From Peribacillus sp. FSL P2-0133 (lineage in GTDB: Bacteria; Bacillota; Bacilli; Bacillales; DSM-1321), in NCBI RefSeq assembly GCF_037975445.1, contig NZ_CP150254.1, forward strand, positions 4,586,001 to 4,650,000: 64,000 bases of DNA. Reading direction: 5' to 3'. Below, one piece after another: positions 35,403-43,628 of this stretch. The number at the start of each line of letters is the position of its first letter. Within the stretch, counting starts at the first letter, position 1. The notes below the pieces were generated by a model. The model worked only from the letters and a program-made list of their open reading frames with translations. It was not told the DNA's origin and searched no databases. The position numbers were made by a program, and so were the translations under genes.

Positions 35403-35416
35403 TCACTTTTTCGTTA

Positions 35417-36142
35417 TCACATCGAATCCAGAACCAAAGAGATAAGCAGGCCGGCTGCGGTGAATATCCCCGTCATCGGTCCTCCGTCTTCATATGCTTC
35501 AGGCATCATCGTCGAGGCAATCATGGCGATGATTCCGCCGCCTGCAAATGCTGCCATCGCTGCCAGGATATAGTCCGGGGCATGATCGAGGAATAGATAG
35601 CCCGACATCGAGGATAGTGCCGAAATGATCAGGACGGAAAACCATAGCAGCATGATTTTCTTCTTCGAATAATCACTTTTGAGCATACCAGTTGTACTTG
35701 AGAGCCCCTCCGGAATATTACTGATGAAGATGGCAATGACCAATAACCAGCTTACCGAGCCACCGCTTATTAAACTTGCGCCAATCATGATCGACTCCGG
35801 TATGGCATCCATCACCGTCCCGATGAAAATGGCTAGGCCCGCTTCCTTCGAAGAGCTATTATTGGACCGTTTCCTTTTATCCGCACCTTTTTTGGAAATA
35901 AGAAAATCCAACGCGGTAAATACGGCTGCCCCTGTTATGAATCCGATCGCCGTCGCCCAGATTCCTCCATCACTCACCGAATCAGCAAGCAGCTCATATG
36001 CCGCTGCACCAATCAATACACCCGTACCAAAAGCCATAATATAGCCAATGATGTTTTTCTTTATCGGAATGAAGATGGCAGCTAATGCGCCAAGCAGGAC
36101 AGCAGAACCCGAAACCCCTCCCCAAAAGACCGCATTCCACAT
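35417..36142 (-). CDS. ZIP-family metal transporter
   Basis: 241 residues from ATG 36142, after GGGGGAAT; upstream frame has no ribosome site. About seven to eight membrane helices with the metal-pathway motifs of the ZIP family: TVMDAIPESIMIGASL (helix IV, D/PES in place of H-PE-G) and FISNIPEGLSST (helix V). A variable Lys/Ser-rich loop (ISKKGADKRKRSNNSSSKE) lies where ZIPs usually carry His residues; here it has none. The protein probably moves zinc or another divalent cation. Confidence 0.88.
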   Translation of the reverse strand: MWNAVFWGGVSGSAVLLGALAAIFIPIKKNIIGYIMAFGTGVLIGAAAYELLADSVSDGGIWATAIGFITGAAVFTALDFLISKKGADKRKRSNNSSSKEAGLAIFIGTVMDAIPESIMIGASLISGGSVSWLLVIAIFISNIPEGLSSTTGMLKSDYSKKKIMLLWFSVLIISALSSMSGYLFLDHAPDYILAAMAAFAGGGIIAMIASTMMPEAYEDGGPMTGIFTAAGLLISLVLDSM

Positions 36143-36309
36143 AGAATTCCCCCAATTCCTTTTTATAGGATAGTGTACCCTGGTAGATGTTGGGGTAAAC
36201 AAGGGGCCGCATTTTGCAAATTCCAGCAAAAAAAAGCAGTTATATTCGCTGCCATAGTTTTTGTGTATAGAATAGTAGAGTCGTCATGATTATCCTAGCC
36301 TTCGCTGCC

Positions 36310-36636
36310 TTATATGACTGATATTTGCGGTTTTCCTTCTTCTCTTTCACTAACCTTTTCAATTTTATCGACAAACATTTGAAAAACCTTTCTCTTTTCT
36401 TCCAGCTCTTTTATTGATTCTTTCAATTCATTCAATTTTTGTTCAAAAGGTTTATGATAGAGCTCACGGATGTTTCGAATAATTTCATCATTTATAGTGG
36501 ATTGTACAACTTGTTTGGTAATATTGAATTTATAGGAATAAACCTGAAGATCACGCTTAACTTCTTCATACTCTTTTTCTATCCCATTTAACACATCACT
36601 GATTTCTTCATTCCATTCTACTAAAGCCTTTTTCAC
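36310..36636 (-). CDS. Coiled-coil protein of unknown function
   Basis: About 108 residues, started at GTG 36636, five bases after GGAGGAA (a GTG at 36648 lies inside the ribosome site). Nearly all helix, with heptads across EEVKRDLQVYSYKFN and LNELKESIKELEEKRKVFQM. No family recognised. Single gene. Confidence 0.65.
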   Translation of the reverse strand: MKKALVEWNEEISDVLNGIEKEYEEVKRDLQVYSYKFNITKQVVQSTINDEIIRNIRELYHKPFEQKLNELKESIKELEEKRKVFQMFVDKIEKVSEREEGKPQISVI

Positions 36637-36846
36637 ATGTTCCTCCACCTTTATTCCCCCTCTTTAACTAACAAAAAATCCATCTCGATAAAAACTTATT
36701 TTATCAAAAGTTCATTTCGGTTTCTTTTCGGCTAAGTTACTTAACATATTAGTTTCATTAAAAACAGATAACAGCGAGTTACGAAACACTTTTGAAAAAT
36801 CACATAGAATGATACATGACAACTATAACCTATGGAGGTGTTCAGA

Positions 36847-37341
36847 CTGATTCATACAGTTAAACCAGGTGAAACACTGACACAGATATCCAGGGACTAC
36901 CGGAAACCGCTATCGGCAATCATCAATGCTAACCCGACCATCAATCCAAATGTCATTTATCCTGGTCAACCCATCATGATCCCTGGTTTTCCCCCTCCTG
37001 ATACCATTCCATTTCAGATCGATGTGTCCGTTAACAATCGTAATCTGAAGCTGCTAAAAAATGGAGTACTGCAAAAACAATATCCGATTGCTGTTGGAAG
37101 AATGCTTTTCGGTACACCAGTAGGACAATTCATCATCATTAATAAATCCCCAAACCCCGGAGGCCCATTCGGTACAATGTGGATGAGTCTTTCCAAGGAG
37201 CACTACGGCATTCATGGAACGAATGATCCCAGCTCGATTGGTAAAGCCGTCTCAAAAGGCTGTATTCGCATGCATAATCGGGACGTGGAGGAATTATCAA
37301 GAATCGTTCCTATCGGGACATTGGTTACGATTCATCCTTAA
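36847..37341 (+). CDS. L,D-transpeptidase with LysM domain (YkuD-like)
   Basis: 164 residues. A LysM domain ([35 protein letters not shown]) is followed by a YkuD catalytic domain with HYGIHGTND and the active-site [11 protein letters not shown], Cys in CIRM. It cross-links peptidoglycan stems at mDAP residues or tethers proteins, and in B. subtilis is a spore-associated enzyme. The start is unusual: GGAGG at 36834 is eight bases before CTG 36847, which lines up with the known YkuD N-terminus; the ATG at 36832 overlaps the ribosome site. Confidence 0.9.
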   Translation: MIHTVKPGETLTQISRDYRKPLSAIINANPTINPNVIYPGQPIMIPGFPPPDTIPFQIDVSVNNRNLKLLKNGVLQKQYPIAVGRMLFGTPVGQFIIINKSPNPGGPFGTMWMSLSKEHYGIHGTNDPSSIGKAVSKGCIRMHNRDVEELSRIVPIGTLVTIHP

Positions 37342-37352
37342 TGAATTATTAT

Positions 37353-37388
37353 AAATAAGCCGACGAGATTGTATCATCGGCTTATTTT
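37353..37388. terminator. Bidirectional terminator
   Basis: AAATAAGCCGA pairs with TCGGCTTATTT, then TTG. It lies between the converging YkuD and ABC-F genes. Confidence 0.82.
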
Positions 37389-37404
37389 TGCATGAACTTA
37401 AAAA

Positions 37405-38886
37405 TTACACTTGAACCAATTTTTTCGCCTGAATTTTATACTGAAGATCTGCTACATGGTTTATGAACGCTTGATCATGGGATACAAATATGATCGTCCC
37501 TTCATATGCCGCTATAAATCGTTCTAATGCTTCAATGGCAGTAATATCCAGAAAATTGGTCGGTTCATCTAAGAGCAGAATGTTGTATTCCCCTAAGAAC
37601 AACTGACAAAGTTGGAGACGAATCGCTTCGCCGCCACTTAATGACTGAACACTTTTCAGGATATCTGTCCCGACAAACTGCATCGAATGCAGGACGCTTC
37701 TTAAAAACCCTTCATCATATTCTGAACGGTTTCCTAAGAATTGCAGAACCGTTTCATCTCTTGCAAATCTATAACTCATTTGACTGAAGAAACCTATTTT
37801 CGCTTTTGGAGAAAGCGCTAATCCTGCACCATTATTCGCGATATGGTGAAGCAAAGTACTTTTACCACTCCCGTTGCTGCCTGTAATGGCTATTTTTTTC
37901 CCGAGCGGCAGCTGGAAACTCACTTCATCCAATAATACTTTCCCCTTCACTTGTAGAGTCAATCGGTCTGCCATTATCGGGAACTTATTATGCAATTCCA
38001 ATTGCTTTGACTGGCGAAACACGATTTGCCTTTCCTCTTGTACAGCTTCGACTTCCTGAAGTTTTTCCGCTCGCTGCTCAATTGCCTTCGCTGCACGTTG
38101 GGCGGCTTTTTGGCTTGTGCCTTTTGATTTCGTCATAAAAGTCTTATTCGGTTTTGCATTCGCCTCTTTTTTCGATAATCTTCCAGCTTGAGCGATTTTT
38201 TCAGCTTTTTTCATTTTTTCCTGCGCTGCTTTTTCAAGCCGGCTTCTTTCTTTTATGAATTTTTCATGAGCTTGCCTCTGTTGTTCACGTTGTAACTGTT
38301 TCTGTGCCATGTACTCGCTGTAATTTCCTGAATATACGTGTACCTTGCCTTCATGCACTTCCCAAATCGTTGTCACAAGTTCGTCCAATACAGCCCGATC
38401 ATGACTAATTAATACAAGCGCACCATAGTAATAGCGTAATTCATCAAGTAAAAACGAAATGCCGTCTTGGTCCAAGTTAGTTGTCGGTTCATCGATAAGT
38501 AACGCTTCAAAATAGTGGGTAAACAATTGGGCAAGCTTCAGCCTCGTTTGCTCACCGCCGCTTAGTGACTCTGAATTTCGCGGAACTGTTAATTTTCCCA
38601 GTAACGCTGGATCAGCCTCTGCAACAGCAGGCGCTTCAACTTGCTCAAAATAGCCACGATCAACGTAACACTTTACTTTTCCGCTTGCCGGTTGAATTTT
38701 TCCAGCAAGTAACTTTAATAACGTACTTTTCCCTGCACCATTTTTCCCGACAATGCCGATGCGGTCAAATTGATGTACAGCCAATCGTTCAATCTTCAAG
38801 TAGAAACGAAATGCCGTCTTGGTCCAAGTTAGTTGTCGGTTCATCGATAAGTAACGCTTCAAAATAGTGGGTAAACAAATGGGCAA
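37405..38886 (-). CDS. Main frame of a disrupted Msr-type ABC-F ribosomal protection protein
   Basis: 493 residues in frame. It carries both ABC modules: GIVGKNGAGKST (Walker A 1), LSGGEQTRLKLAQLF, LLIDEPTTNLD; then a charged linker (about 190-290), AITGSNGSGKST (Walker A 2), LSGGEAIRLQLCQLF and LLLDEPTNFLD. ABC-F proteins of the Msr/Vga type bind the ribosome E site and dislodge macrolides, lincosamides or streptogramins; there are no membrane segments. The first 27 residues of this frame are junk from a 352-bp duplication: the true N-terminus (MEHICFELENVEVTYLDKEI) is in the fragment at 38789-39211. Collapsing the duplication would restore one continuous protein of about 490 residues. Confidence 0.85.
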   Translation of the reverse strand: MPICLPTILKRYLSMNRQLTWTKTAFRFYLKIERLAVHQFDRIGIVGKNGAGKSTLLKLLAGKIQPASGKVKCYVDRGYFEQVEAPAVAEADPALLGKLTVPRNSESLSGGEQTRLKLAQLFTHYFEALLIDEPTTNLDQDGISFLLDELRYYYGALVLISHDRAVLDELVTTIWEVHEGKVHVYSGNYSEYMAQKQLQREQQRQAHEKFIKERSRLEKAAQEKMKKAEKIAQAGRLSKKEANAKPNKTFMTKSKGTSQKAAQRAAKAIEQRAEKLQEVEAVQEERQIVFRQSKQLELHNKFPIMADRLTLQVKGKVLLDEVSFQLPLGKKIAITGSNGSGKSTLLHHIANNGAGLALSPKAKIGFFSQMSYRFARDETVLQFLGNRSEYDEGFLRSVLHSMQFVGTDILKSVQSLSGGEAIRLQLCQLFLGEYNILLLDEPTNFLDITAIEALERFIAAYEGTIIFVSHDQAFINHVADLQYKIQAKKLVQV

Positions 38887-39151
38887 GCTTCAGCCTCGTT
38901 TGCTCACCGCCGCTTAGTGACTCTGAATTTCGCGGAACTGTTAATTTTCCCAGTAACGCTGGATCAGCCTCTGCAACAGCAGGAGCTTCAACTTGCTCAA
39001 AATAGCCACGATCAACGTAACACTTTACTTTTCCGCTTGCCGGTTGAATTTTTCCAGCAAGTAACTTTAATAACGTACTTTTCCCTGCACCATTTTTCCC
39101 GACAATGCCGATGCGGTCAAATTGATGTACAGCCAATCGTTCAATCTTCAA
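38448..39151 (-). repeat. Tandem duplication of 352 bp within the ABC-F gene
   Basis: The 38448-38799 and 38800-39151 segments are nearly identical; GCCGTCTTGG begins at 38461 and again at 38813. I see three differences (AACAATTGGG/AACAAATGGG, GCAGGCGCTT/GCAGGAGCTT, GTAAAAACG/GTAGAAACG). The offset, 352, is one more than a multiple of three, so it shifts the frame. The junction shows TCAA microhomology. Confidence 0.92.
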
Positions 39152-39211
39152 TATCTCTTTATCTAAATAGGTCACTTCGACATTTTCTAATTCAAAACAT
39201 ATGTGTTCCAT
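38789..39211 (-). pseudogene. N-terminal fragment of the split ABC-F gene
   Basis: 140 residues from ATG 39211, which has the proper GGAGGTAGCGAAT ribosome site. It holds the true N-terminus and the first ABC module up to DEPTTNLDQDGISFLLED, then stops at 38789, eight bases past the duplication junction. The next frame restarts inside the duplicated sequence. The 98-base overlap with the main frame could allow reinitiation, but no good ribosome site is visible there. Confidence 0.8.
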
Positions 39212-39424
39212 ATTCGCTACCTCCGAAATTTGTGATTTCGTATCGATAGCTTGGATCGATACGAGCTTCTATTTCAAGCCCGCATCAAAAGAATAATAAG
39301 AATTGCAATGTACATTCCTCCCATCTTCAAAGTCACCGCTAAATGACCAAGTAATCGATATAAGCTTATCTTCCAAACTCGTATCAATAGAAAAATAACA
39401 TCATCATGTAAAAATCCAGCCAAA

Positions 39425-39571
39425 ACAAAAAGTACACAGACCTGCTCTGTGTACTGAAAAAATCGGCATAGATATCCGGTAGAACGACAAAACTCCTACA
39501 ACATATCCATCCTATACACACAGCAAATAACCCCTTATGCAAAGTGGTTTTTTCCATAATATGTGTGTATA
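39425..39571 (-). terminator. Attenuator of the ABC-F gene
   Basis: On the minus strand, TATACACACA (39562-39571) can pair with TGTGTGTATA (39513-39522). Further on, AGTACACAGA (39446-39455) and TCTGTGTACT (39431-39440) form a terminator with TTTTTGTTTTG. CTGTGT in the second segment can alternatively pair with ACACAG of the terminator. This is the four-segment layout of ribosome-mediated attenuation known for erm and ABC-F genes: a ribosome stalled on the leader would block segment 1 and free the antiterminator. Confidence 0.8.
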
Positions 39572-39595
39572 TCAGTATAGTTGTAAAAATGCCAC
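39572..39595 (-). CDS. Leader peptide MAFLQLY of the ABC-F attenuator
   Basis: GTG 39595 follows AAAGGAGCG (39602-39610) and opens seven codons (MAFLQLY) ending in TGA exactly before the first attenuator segment. The strong ribosome site, tiny length and position mark it as a stalling leader for a ribosome-targeting antibiotic. The 39211-39424 stretch beyond the terminator is untranslated leader. Confidence 0.7.
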   Translation of the reverse strand: MAFLQLY

Positions 39596-39624
39596 GTTTA
39601 TCGCTCCTTTCAAATCTTGCCCCC

Positions 39625-39653
39625 ATTTTAACCAGGATATTTCCAATAGTCAA
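39625..39653 (-). promoter_or_regulatory. Sigma-A promoter of the ABC-F leader transcript
   Basis: The minus strand has TTGACT (39653-39648), 17 bases, TAAAAT (39630-39625). Transcription would begin about ten bases before the leader peptide's ribosome site. Confidence 0.78.
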
Positions 39654-39661
39654 TGATTATT

Positions 39662-39697
39662 ATAAAAAAATGACAGGGGTCTCCCCCTGCCATTTTT
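39662..39697 (-). terminator. Terminator of the symporter gene
   Basis: On the minus strand AAAATGGCAGGGGGAGAC pairs with CCCCTGTCATTTT, then TTTATAAT. The proximal arm begins at the symporter stop. Confidence 0.85.
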
Positions 39698-41297
39698 AAT
39701 TCATATTTATCGGCCAATAATAAAACACTAGTGTTACCATGATGATCATGACGCCGCTGATCATCAAATAGGCTGGATATCTGCGGGTTATGTTCATTTC
39801 TTTTTGCTCGTCTATTTCAATTGGAGTTTGAAGGATATTGGCTTGAAACTCCCTTTCTTCGTTGGTGATCGTTCCATACTTGGAGCCAATGATAAGTGCG
39901 CCTATGCTTAAGATTAAACCAATGATTACAGGATTGAAGTAAACGGGAAGGCTTATTCCGAACATGCCGAGGCTTTCTCCGAGAATCACTCCAAAGAAGC
40001 CGAATACGATGCTCCAAAAAGCTCCTTCCTTCGTTACCTTCTTTGAAAATACGCTTGATATGGCAATCGGTCCCCATGATGCCGCAAATAATGTAGCTGC
40101 AAAGTAGCCGATCCACATGACAGCAGGCGGCTGGAACAATCCAATCAATAGAATGATCAAGCTGATCACAACCATGGAAATGCGGCTGGCCCGTAATAGA
40201 TGGTGATCTGTGTATTCCTTTTTCCGTGATTGTTCCATGATATCCCGTGTTATGCTGCTTCCTATTATTTGCAGGAAGCTCGAACAGGAGGATAATGCCG
40301 CAGCCATGATGCCGCTAACGATGATGACACCAAGCCATTTCGGGACTATATTCATCGCTGCCCAAATGAATACCTTTTCCGTCGGGGCGATATCCGCTTT
40401 AATGGTCGGTATTGTCGAGATGCTGATATGGAGAAACAAATAGACGGTCAAAATGGATATGGTTGCCCATACGCCGGCCCGGATGGCTACGTGTTCATTC
40501 CTAGCCATTAAATACCGGCTGCTTTGCCATGGACTCACTGCAATGACAATGCCCCAGACCAAGCCCATGATGACTGCCCAGGCCAATGCTTCCCAAGGTG
40601 TGCCCATCGTTGCGGCAGGTCCAGTAATGCCATGCCAGCTTAATAAATCAGGCCGTTCTGCCAGGTTGGCCGCTTTATAAACGGCATCAGGGAATCCGCC
40701 TGCAGATTTGATAATATAAGGAAAGCTAAGATACGTTGCAATCGAGAATAAAAAGAACATCACGGTATCATTCACCATGACCCCCTTCGCACCTGAGAGA
40801 ATGGTAAAGGATGAATACACGACCCACATGATCATCAAGGCCATTGGATAGGAAACACCGGAAACCTCGGCCAATAAAACGGCTGCCCCTTGAGTAACGG
40901 CAACCAAGTATGCAGAGATTCCGAGAATCGTCGTAATCGCAGCTGCCAGTCTTACCTTCTTGGAATGAAAGCGATTACCAAAAAATTCAGGAACCGTCAA
41001 TGATTTGCTTCTTCTTAAATACCTGCCAAACAGGAAGACTCCGAATATATAGCCGCTTGCATTAAAAATAACGAGGATAAGCAGCAGGATCGGATACCCT
41101 TCATAAGAAAATCCCGCTTCCCCCATGAACGATACGGTGCTTAAGAAAGAGGCAACAAGCGTCCCCGTTATCATCAATGTATTTCCGCTTCGTCCAGAAA
41201 CATAATACTCCTCTGAGCTTTTGACTTTCCTGAATAAAAAGATGCCGATCGAGACATACACACAAAAAGATATGATAATACCAAGCAGAAAGGCCAC
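39696..41297 (-). CDS. Sodium:solute symporter (SSS family)
   Basis: 533 residues with about thirteen membrane helices. SSS features: YYVSGRSGNTLMITGTLVAS near residue 32, FGRYLRRSKSLTVPEFFGNR, and ASFLSTVSFMG (sodium-site region). It is started at GTG 41297, directly after the stop of the small accessory gene. The solute is not given by sequence; the neighbouring activator and flavoenzyme, each behind sigma-54 promoters with matching TTGCATATTGAAC starts, suggest it imports the flavoenzyme's substrate. Confidence 0.93.
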   Translation of the reverse strand: MAFLLGIIISFCVYVSIGIFLFRKVKSSEEYYVSGRSGNTLMITGTLVASFLSTVSFMGEAGFSYEGYPILLLILVIFNASGYIFGVFLFGRYLRRSKSLTVPEFFGNRFHSKKVRLAAAITTILGISAYLVAVTQGAAVLLAEVSGVSYPMALMIMWVVYSSFTILSGAKGVMVNDTVMFFLFSIATYLSFPYIIKSAGGFPDAVYKAANLAERPDLLSWHGITGPAATMGTPWEALAWAVIMGLVWGIVIAVSPWQSSRYLMARNEHVAIRAGVWATISILTVYLFLHISISTIPTIKADIAPTEKVFIWAAMNIVPKWLGVIIVSGIMAAALSSCSSFLQIIGSSITRDIMEQSRKKEYTDHHLLRASRISMVVISLIILLIGLFQPPAVMWIGYFAATLFAASWGPIAISSVFSKKVTKEGAFWSIVFGFFGVILGESLGMFGISLPVYFNPVIIGLILSIGALIIGSKYGTITNEEREFQANILQTPIEIDEQKEMNITRRYPAYLMISGVMIIMVTLVFYYWPINMN

Positions 41298-41438
41298 TTA
41301 CATCCCCACCTTTTCAATCGGATCTTTTGCTTTTATTTCTTCTTGACTTCTTTTCATTTTTACTAGGAAAACCTTCGTGATCCACCCCATGACAATTAAG
41401 GAACCCCCATAACTTAAAGAGAAAATCAACTCACCCAT
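41298..41438 (-). CDS. Symporter small accessory protein
   Basis: 46 residues from ATG 41438 after AAGGGGGTC: one membrane helix (LSYGGSLIVMGWITKVFLV) then a charged tail (KMKRSQEEIKAKDPIEKVGM). Its TAA is immediately followed by the GTG of the SSS symporter. Tiny one-helix proteins upstream of SSS carriers form a recognised accessory family. It is first in the operon after the sigma-54 promoter. Confidence 0.8.
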   Translation of the reverse strand: MGELIFSLSYGGSLIVMGWITKVFLVKMKRSQEEIKAKDPIEKVGM

Positions 41439-41482
41439 TTCTTGACCCCCTTATCAAAATAGAAATAACCAATAGTTCAATA

Positions 41483-41499
41483 TGCAATATCCATACCAA
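41483..41499 (-). promoter_or_regulatory. Sigma-54 promoter of the symporter operon
   Basis: The minus strand reads TTGGTATGGATATTGCA; GG and GC are correctly spaced though the -24 box is not perfect. The bases that follow (TATTGAAC) match those after the 43533 promoter, suggesting joint control. The small accessory gene starts 45 bases downstream. Confidence 0.78.
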
Positions 41500-41538
41500 G
41501 TTTTTGAATATTCAGATTTTATGGAGGTTAATTTATTA

Positions 41539-43296
41539 TTAATCGTCATGATAGCTAAATTGGTATTTACCCAGTTTGCGCATGATCGTCGTTTGGCTGA
41601 CCTCCAGGGCCTTGGCCATTTTTCTGGTTGATTTATAGGTGGAAAGGGCCTGGGACAATAATTGCTTTTCCGTTTCCTCTAACGCTTTTTTTAAGGGAAT
41701 GATTCCTGTTAAATTGACTAGCGCCGTATCTTTGTAGGTTAAATCGGAAGGCAAATCCTCTATCGTTACGATAGGTTTTCTAGCCGTCACGACAATTTGT
41801 TCAATTACATTTTCCAATTCCCGAACATTACCCGGGTAATCCTGCAGCTGAAGAATTAACTTGGAATGATCATCGATCGTAATTGATTGACCGTATTTTT
41901 TATTGAATTTCTTCAGAAAAAAATCGGTTAATAATAGAATATCTTCCTTTCGCTCCCGCAGCTGCGGTATTTCCATTGGAACGACATGCAACCGATAATA
42001 TAGATCTTCGCGAAACTGATTATTCTTGATCATTTGCTTCAAGTCTTTATTCGTAGCGGAGATAATGCGAATATTCACCTTTTTCTCCTTCGTTCCTCCC
42101 ACCTTCATGAATGTTCTCTCCTGGACCAGATGCAGGATTTTCACCTGAATGTCGAGCGGCATTTCCCCGATTTCATCAAGAAACAACGTGCCACCATCAG
42201 CACTTTCAACAAGCCCTTGTTTCCCGTGCTTATTGGCTCCCGTGAATGCCCCGCTTTCATAGCCAAACAGCTCGGACTCTATTAATGCGGATGGAATCGC
42301 GCCGCAATTCACTTGAATGAACTTCTTATCCTTTCTGCTGCTGAGATCATGAATGACCCTTGCTAAAACCCCTTTTCCGACTCCTGTTTCTCCATGGATG
42401 AAGATCGATGAATCCATCGGGGCGACTTTTTCAGCTAATTCCAAAACCTTTATCATCTTATCCGAATTTGTAATGAAGTTATTGAACGAAACGGTTCTCG
42501 AATTTTCATGCTGGGCTCGCTGGTTCCTAAGGTTCACCCTGTTCAATTTACTCTTCATCTCAACCAATTCTGTAATATCCCTGGAATTCGAAACAATTCT
42601 ATATAAGTTCCCCTCCTCATCAAAAATTGGCTTCGCTGTGCAAAATACAGTCAACCCATGCGGGTAGGTTTGTTCCGCTGAATGGATCGCTTTCGTTTTC
42701 ATGGTTTCTAATGTAACCGAATTGACGATCAGCCCTTTTTCAACTAACTCATTAATGTTCTTATTAATAAAAGCCTCCGGCGGCAGCCCTGTAAGCTTCT
42801 TGCACGCTTCACTCACGAATAACGTGTTCCCGTCGGCATCCGTCACGAAAATTTCATCATAGCTGGAATCAAGGATTTGTGTCAGCTCCTTTACCTTCTT
42901 TCTTGTCACCTCCAACTCTTTCTGCAGTGATTCATTTAGACTTATTAAGCTCTTAATTTTCTTTTTAAGCAGCATTTCCCTAACTTCATGAATGGGATAG
43001 CATCTATATTGGTTATCATTATGTTGAATCACAAAATCATAGGTGCTCATATCCTCTTCACTTAGCTTATCTAGATTCTCCACAACGACAAACGATGAAT
43101 TAAGATAAGCCGTGATTTCCTGATTTTGACCCTCCCTATCCAATCTCTTCAAAAAGAAACCTTCCTCTAATATGCCGAGGATGTCCAAGTGATTTTTCAT
43201 GACAATAAAAGGCGAAGAATTAATTTTCAGCAAGGATTTAACATCCAAAATAGAAATATCGGAAAATACAATTAGTGATTCCTTTTTTACTTCCAT
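41539..43296 (-). CDS. Sigma-54-dependent activator of the symporter/flavoenzyme module
   Basis: 585 residues from ATG 43296, after GGGGTGATG. An N-terminal region (1-130) without a clear family, a coiled linker, then a PAS domain (about 143-255, ILDSSYDEIFVTDADGNTLF). The AAA+ domain has GETGVGKGVLARVIHD (Walker A), GAFTGA and GGTLFLDEIGEMP; the Fis-type helix-turn-helix is STRKMAKALEVSQTTIMRKL. It lies between the two sigma-54 promoters it probably serves. Its inducer is likely the substrate of the flavoenzyme. Confidence 0.92.
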   Translation of the reverse strand: MEVKKESLIVFSDISILDVKSLLKINSSPFIVMKNHLDILGILEEGFFLKRLDREGQNQEITAYLNSSFVVVENLDKLSEEDMSTYDFVIQHNDNQYRCYPIHEVREMLLKKKIKSLISLNESLQKELEVTRKKVKELTQILDSSYDEIFVTDADGNTLFVSEACKKLTGLPPEAFINKNINELVEKGLIVNSVTLETMKTKAIHSAEQTYPHGLTVFCTAKPIFDEEGNLYRIVSNSRDITELVEMKSKLNRVNLRNQRAQHENSRTVSFNNFITNSDKMIKVLELAEKVAPMDSSIFIHGETGVGKGVLARVIHDLSSRKDKKFIQVNCGAIPSALIESELFGYESGAFTGANKHGKQGLVESADGGTLFLDEIGEMPLDIQVKILHLVQERTFMKVGGTKEKKVNIRIISATNKDLKQMIKNNQFREDLYYRLHVVPMEIPQLRERKEDILLLTDFFLKKFNKKYGQSITIDDHSKLILQLQDYPGNVRELENVIEQIVVTARKPIVTIEDLPSDLTYKDTALVNLTGIIPLKKALEETEKQLLSQALSTYKSTRKMAKALEVSQTTIMRKLGKYQFSYHDD

Positions 43297-43408
43297 CACA
43301 TCACCCCATAATTTGATTGCGAACCGTTTTTGTTACACTTTTTGAAATGAAAAAAAATAAGTGTCATTTTTATAAGCAACGAATGTCTCTATACCAACCA
43401 AATTTGAT

Positions 43409-43449
43409 CTGAACCTATAATGAATCACCACTTTTCAAAAAAGGTTCAG
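43409..43449. promoter_or_regulatory. Candidate activator site upstream of the flavoenzyme promoter
   Basis: CTGAACC (43409-43415) and GGTTCAG (43443-43449) are a perfect inverted pair, centres 34 bases apart, about 90-125 bases before the sigma-54 promoter. That is the usual place for an enhancer site. No experimental support; other inverted pairs exist in this AT-rich gap. Confidence 0.4.
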
Positions 43450-43532
43450 TTATCTATATATAAAATACTCGATTCATAGGCCATACCCTCTTTATAAAAG
43501 TAAAAAAACGATTAATCATCACCATTCCCCAA

Positions 43533-43549
43533 ACGGCATGATTATTGCA
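43533..43549 (+). promoter_or_regulatory. Sigma-54 promoter of the flavoenzyme gene
   Basis: ACGGCATGATTATTGCA has GG and GC correctly spaced. Transcription would start near 43561. The 5' leader contains a hairpin (AGAGGGC/GCCCTCT, 43575-43595). Confidence 0.8.
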
Positions 43550-43628
43550 TATTGAACCTGTATAGGGATAGGTAGAGGGCGATTGGTGCCCTCTATACTC
43601 CCATTCTATCTAACATTAGGGAGTGGTC

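Noticed and set aside
39384-39653. 89-residue frame upstream of the ABC-F gene
   Set aside because: It runs through the promoter, leader peptide and attenuator terminator; the seven-residue leader in another frame has the proper ribosome site.
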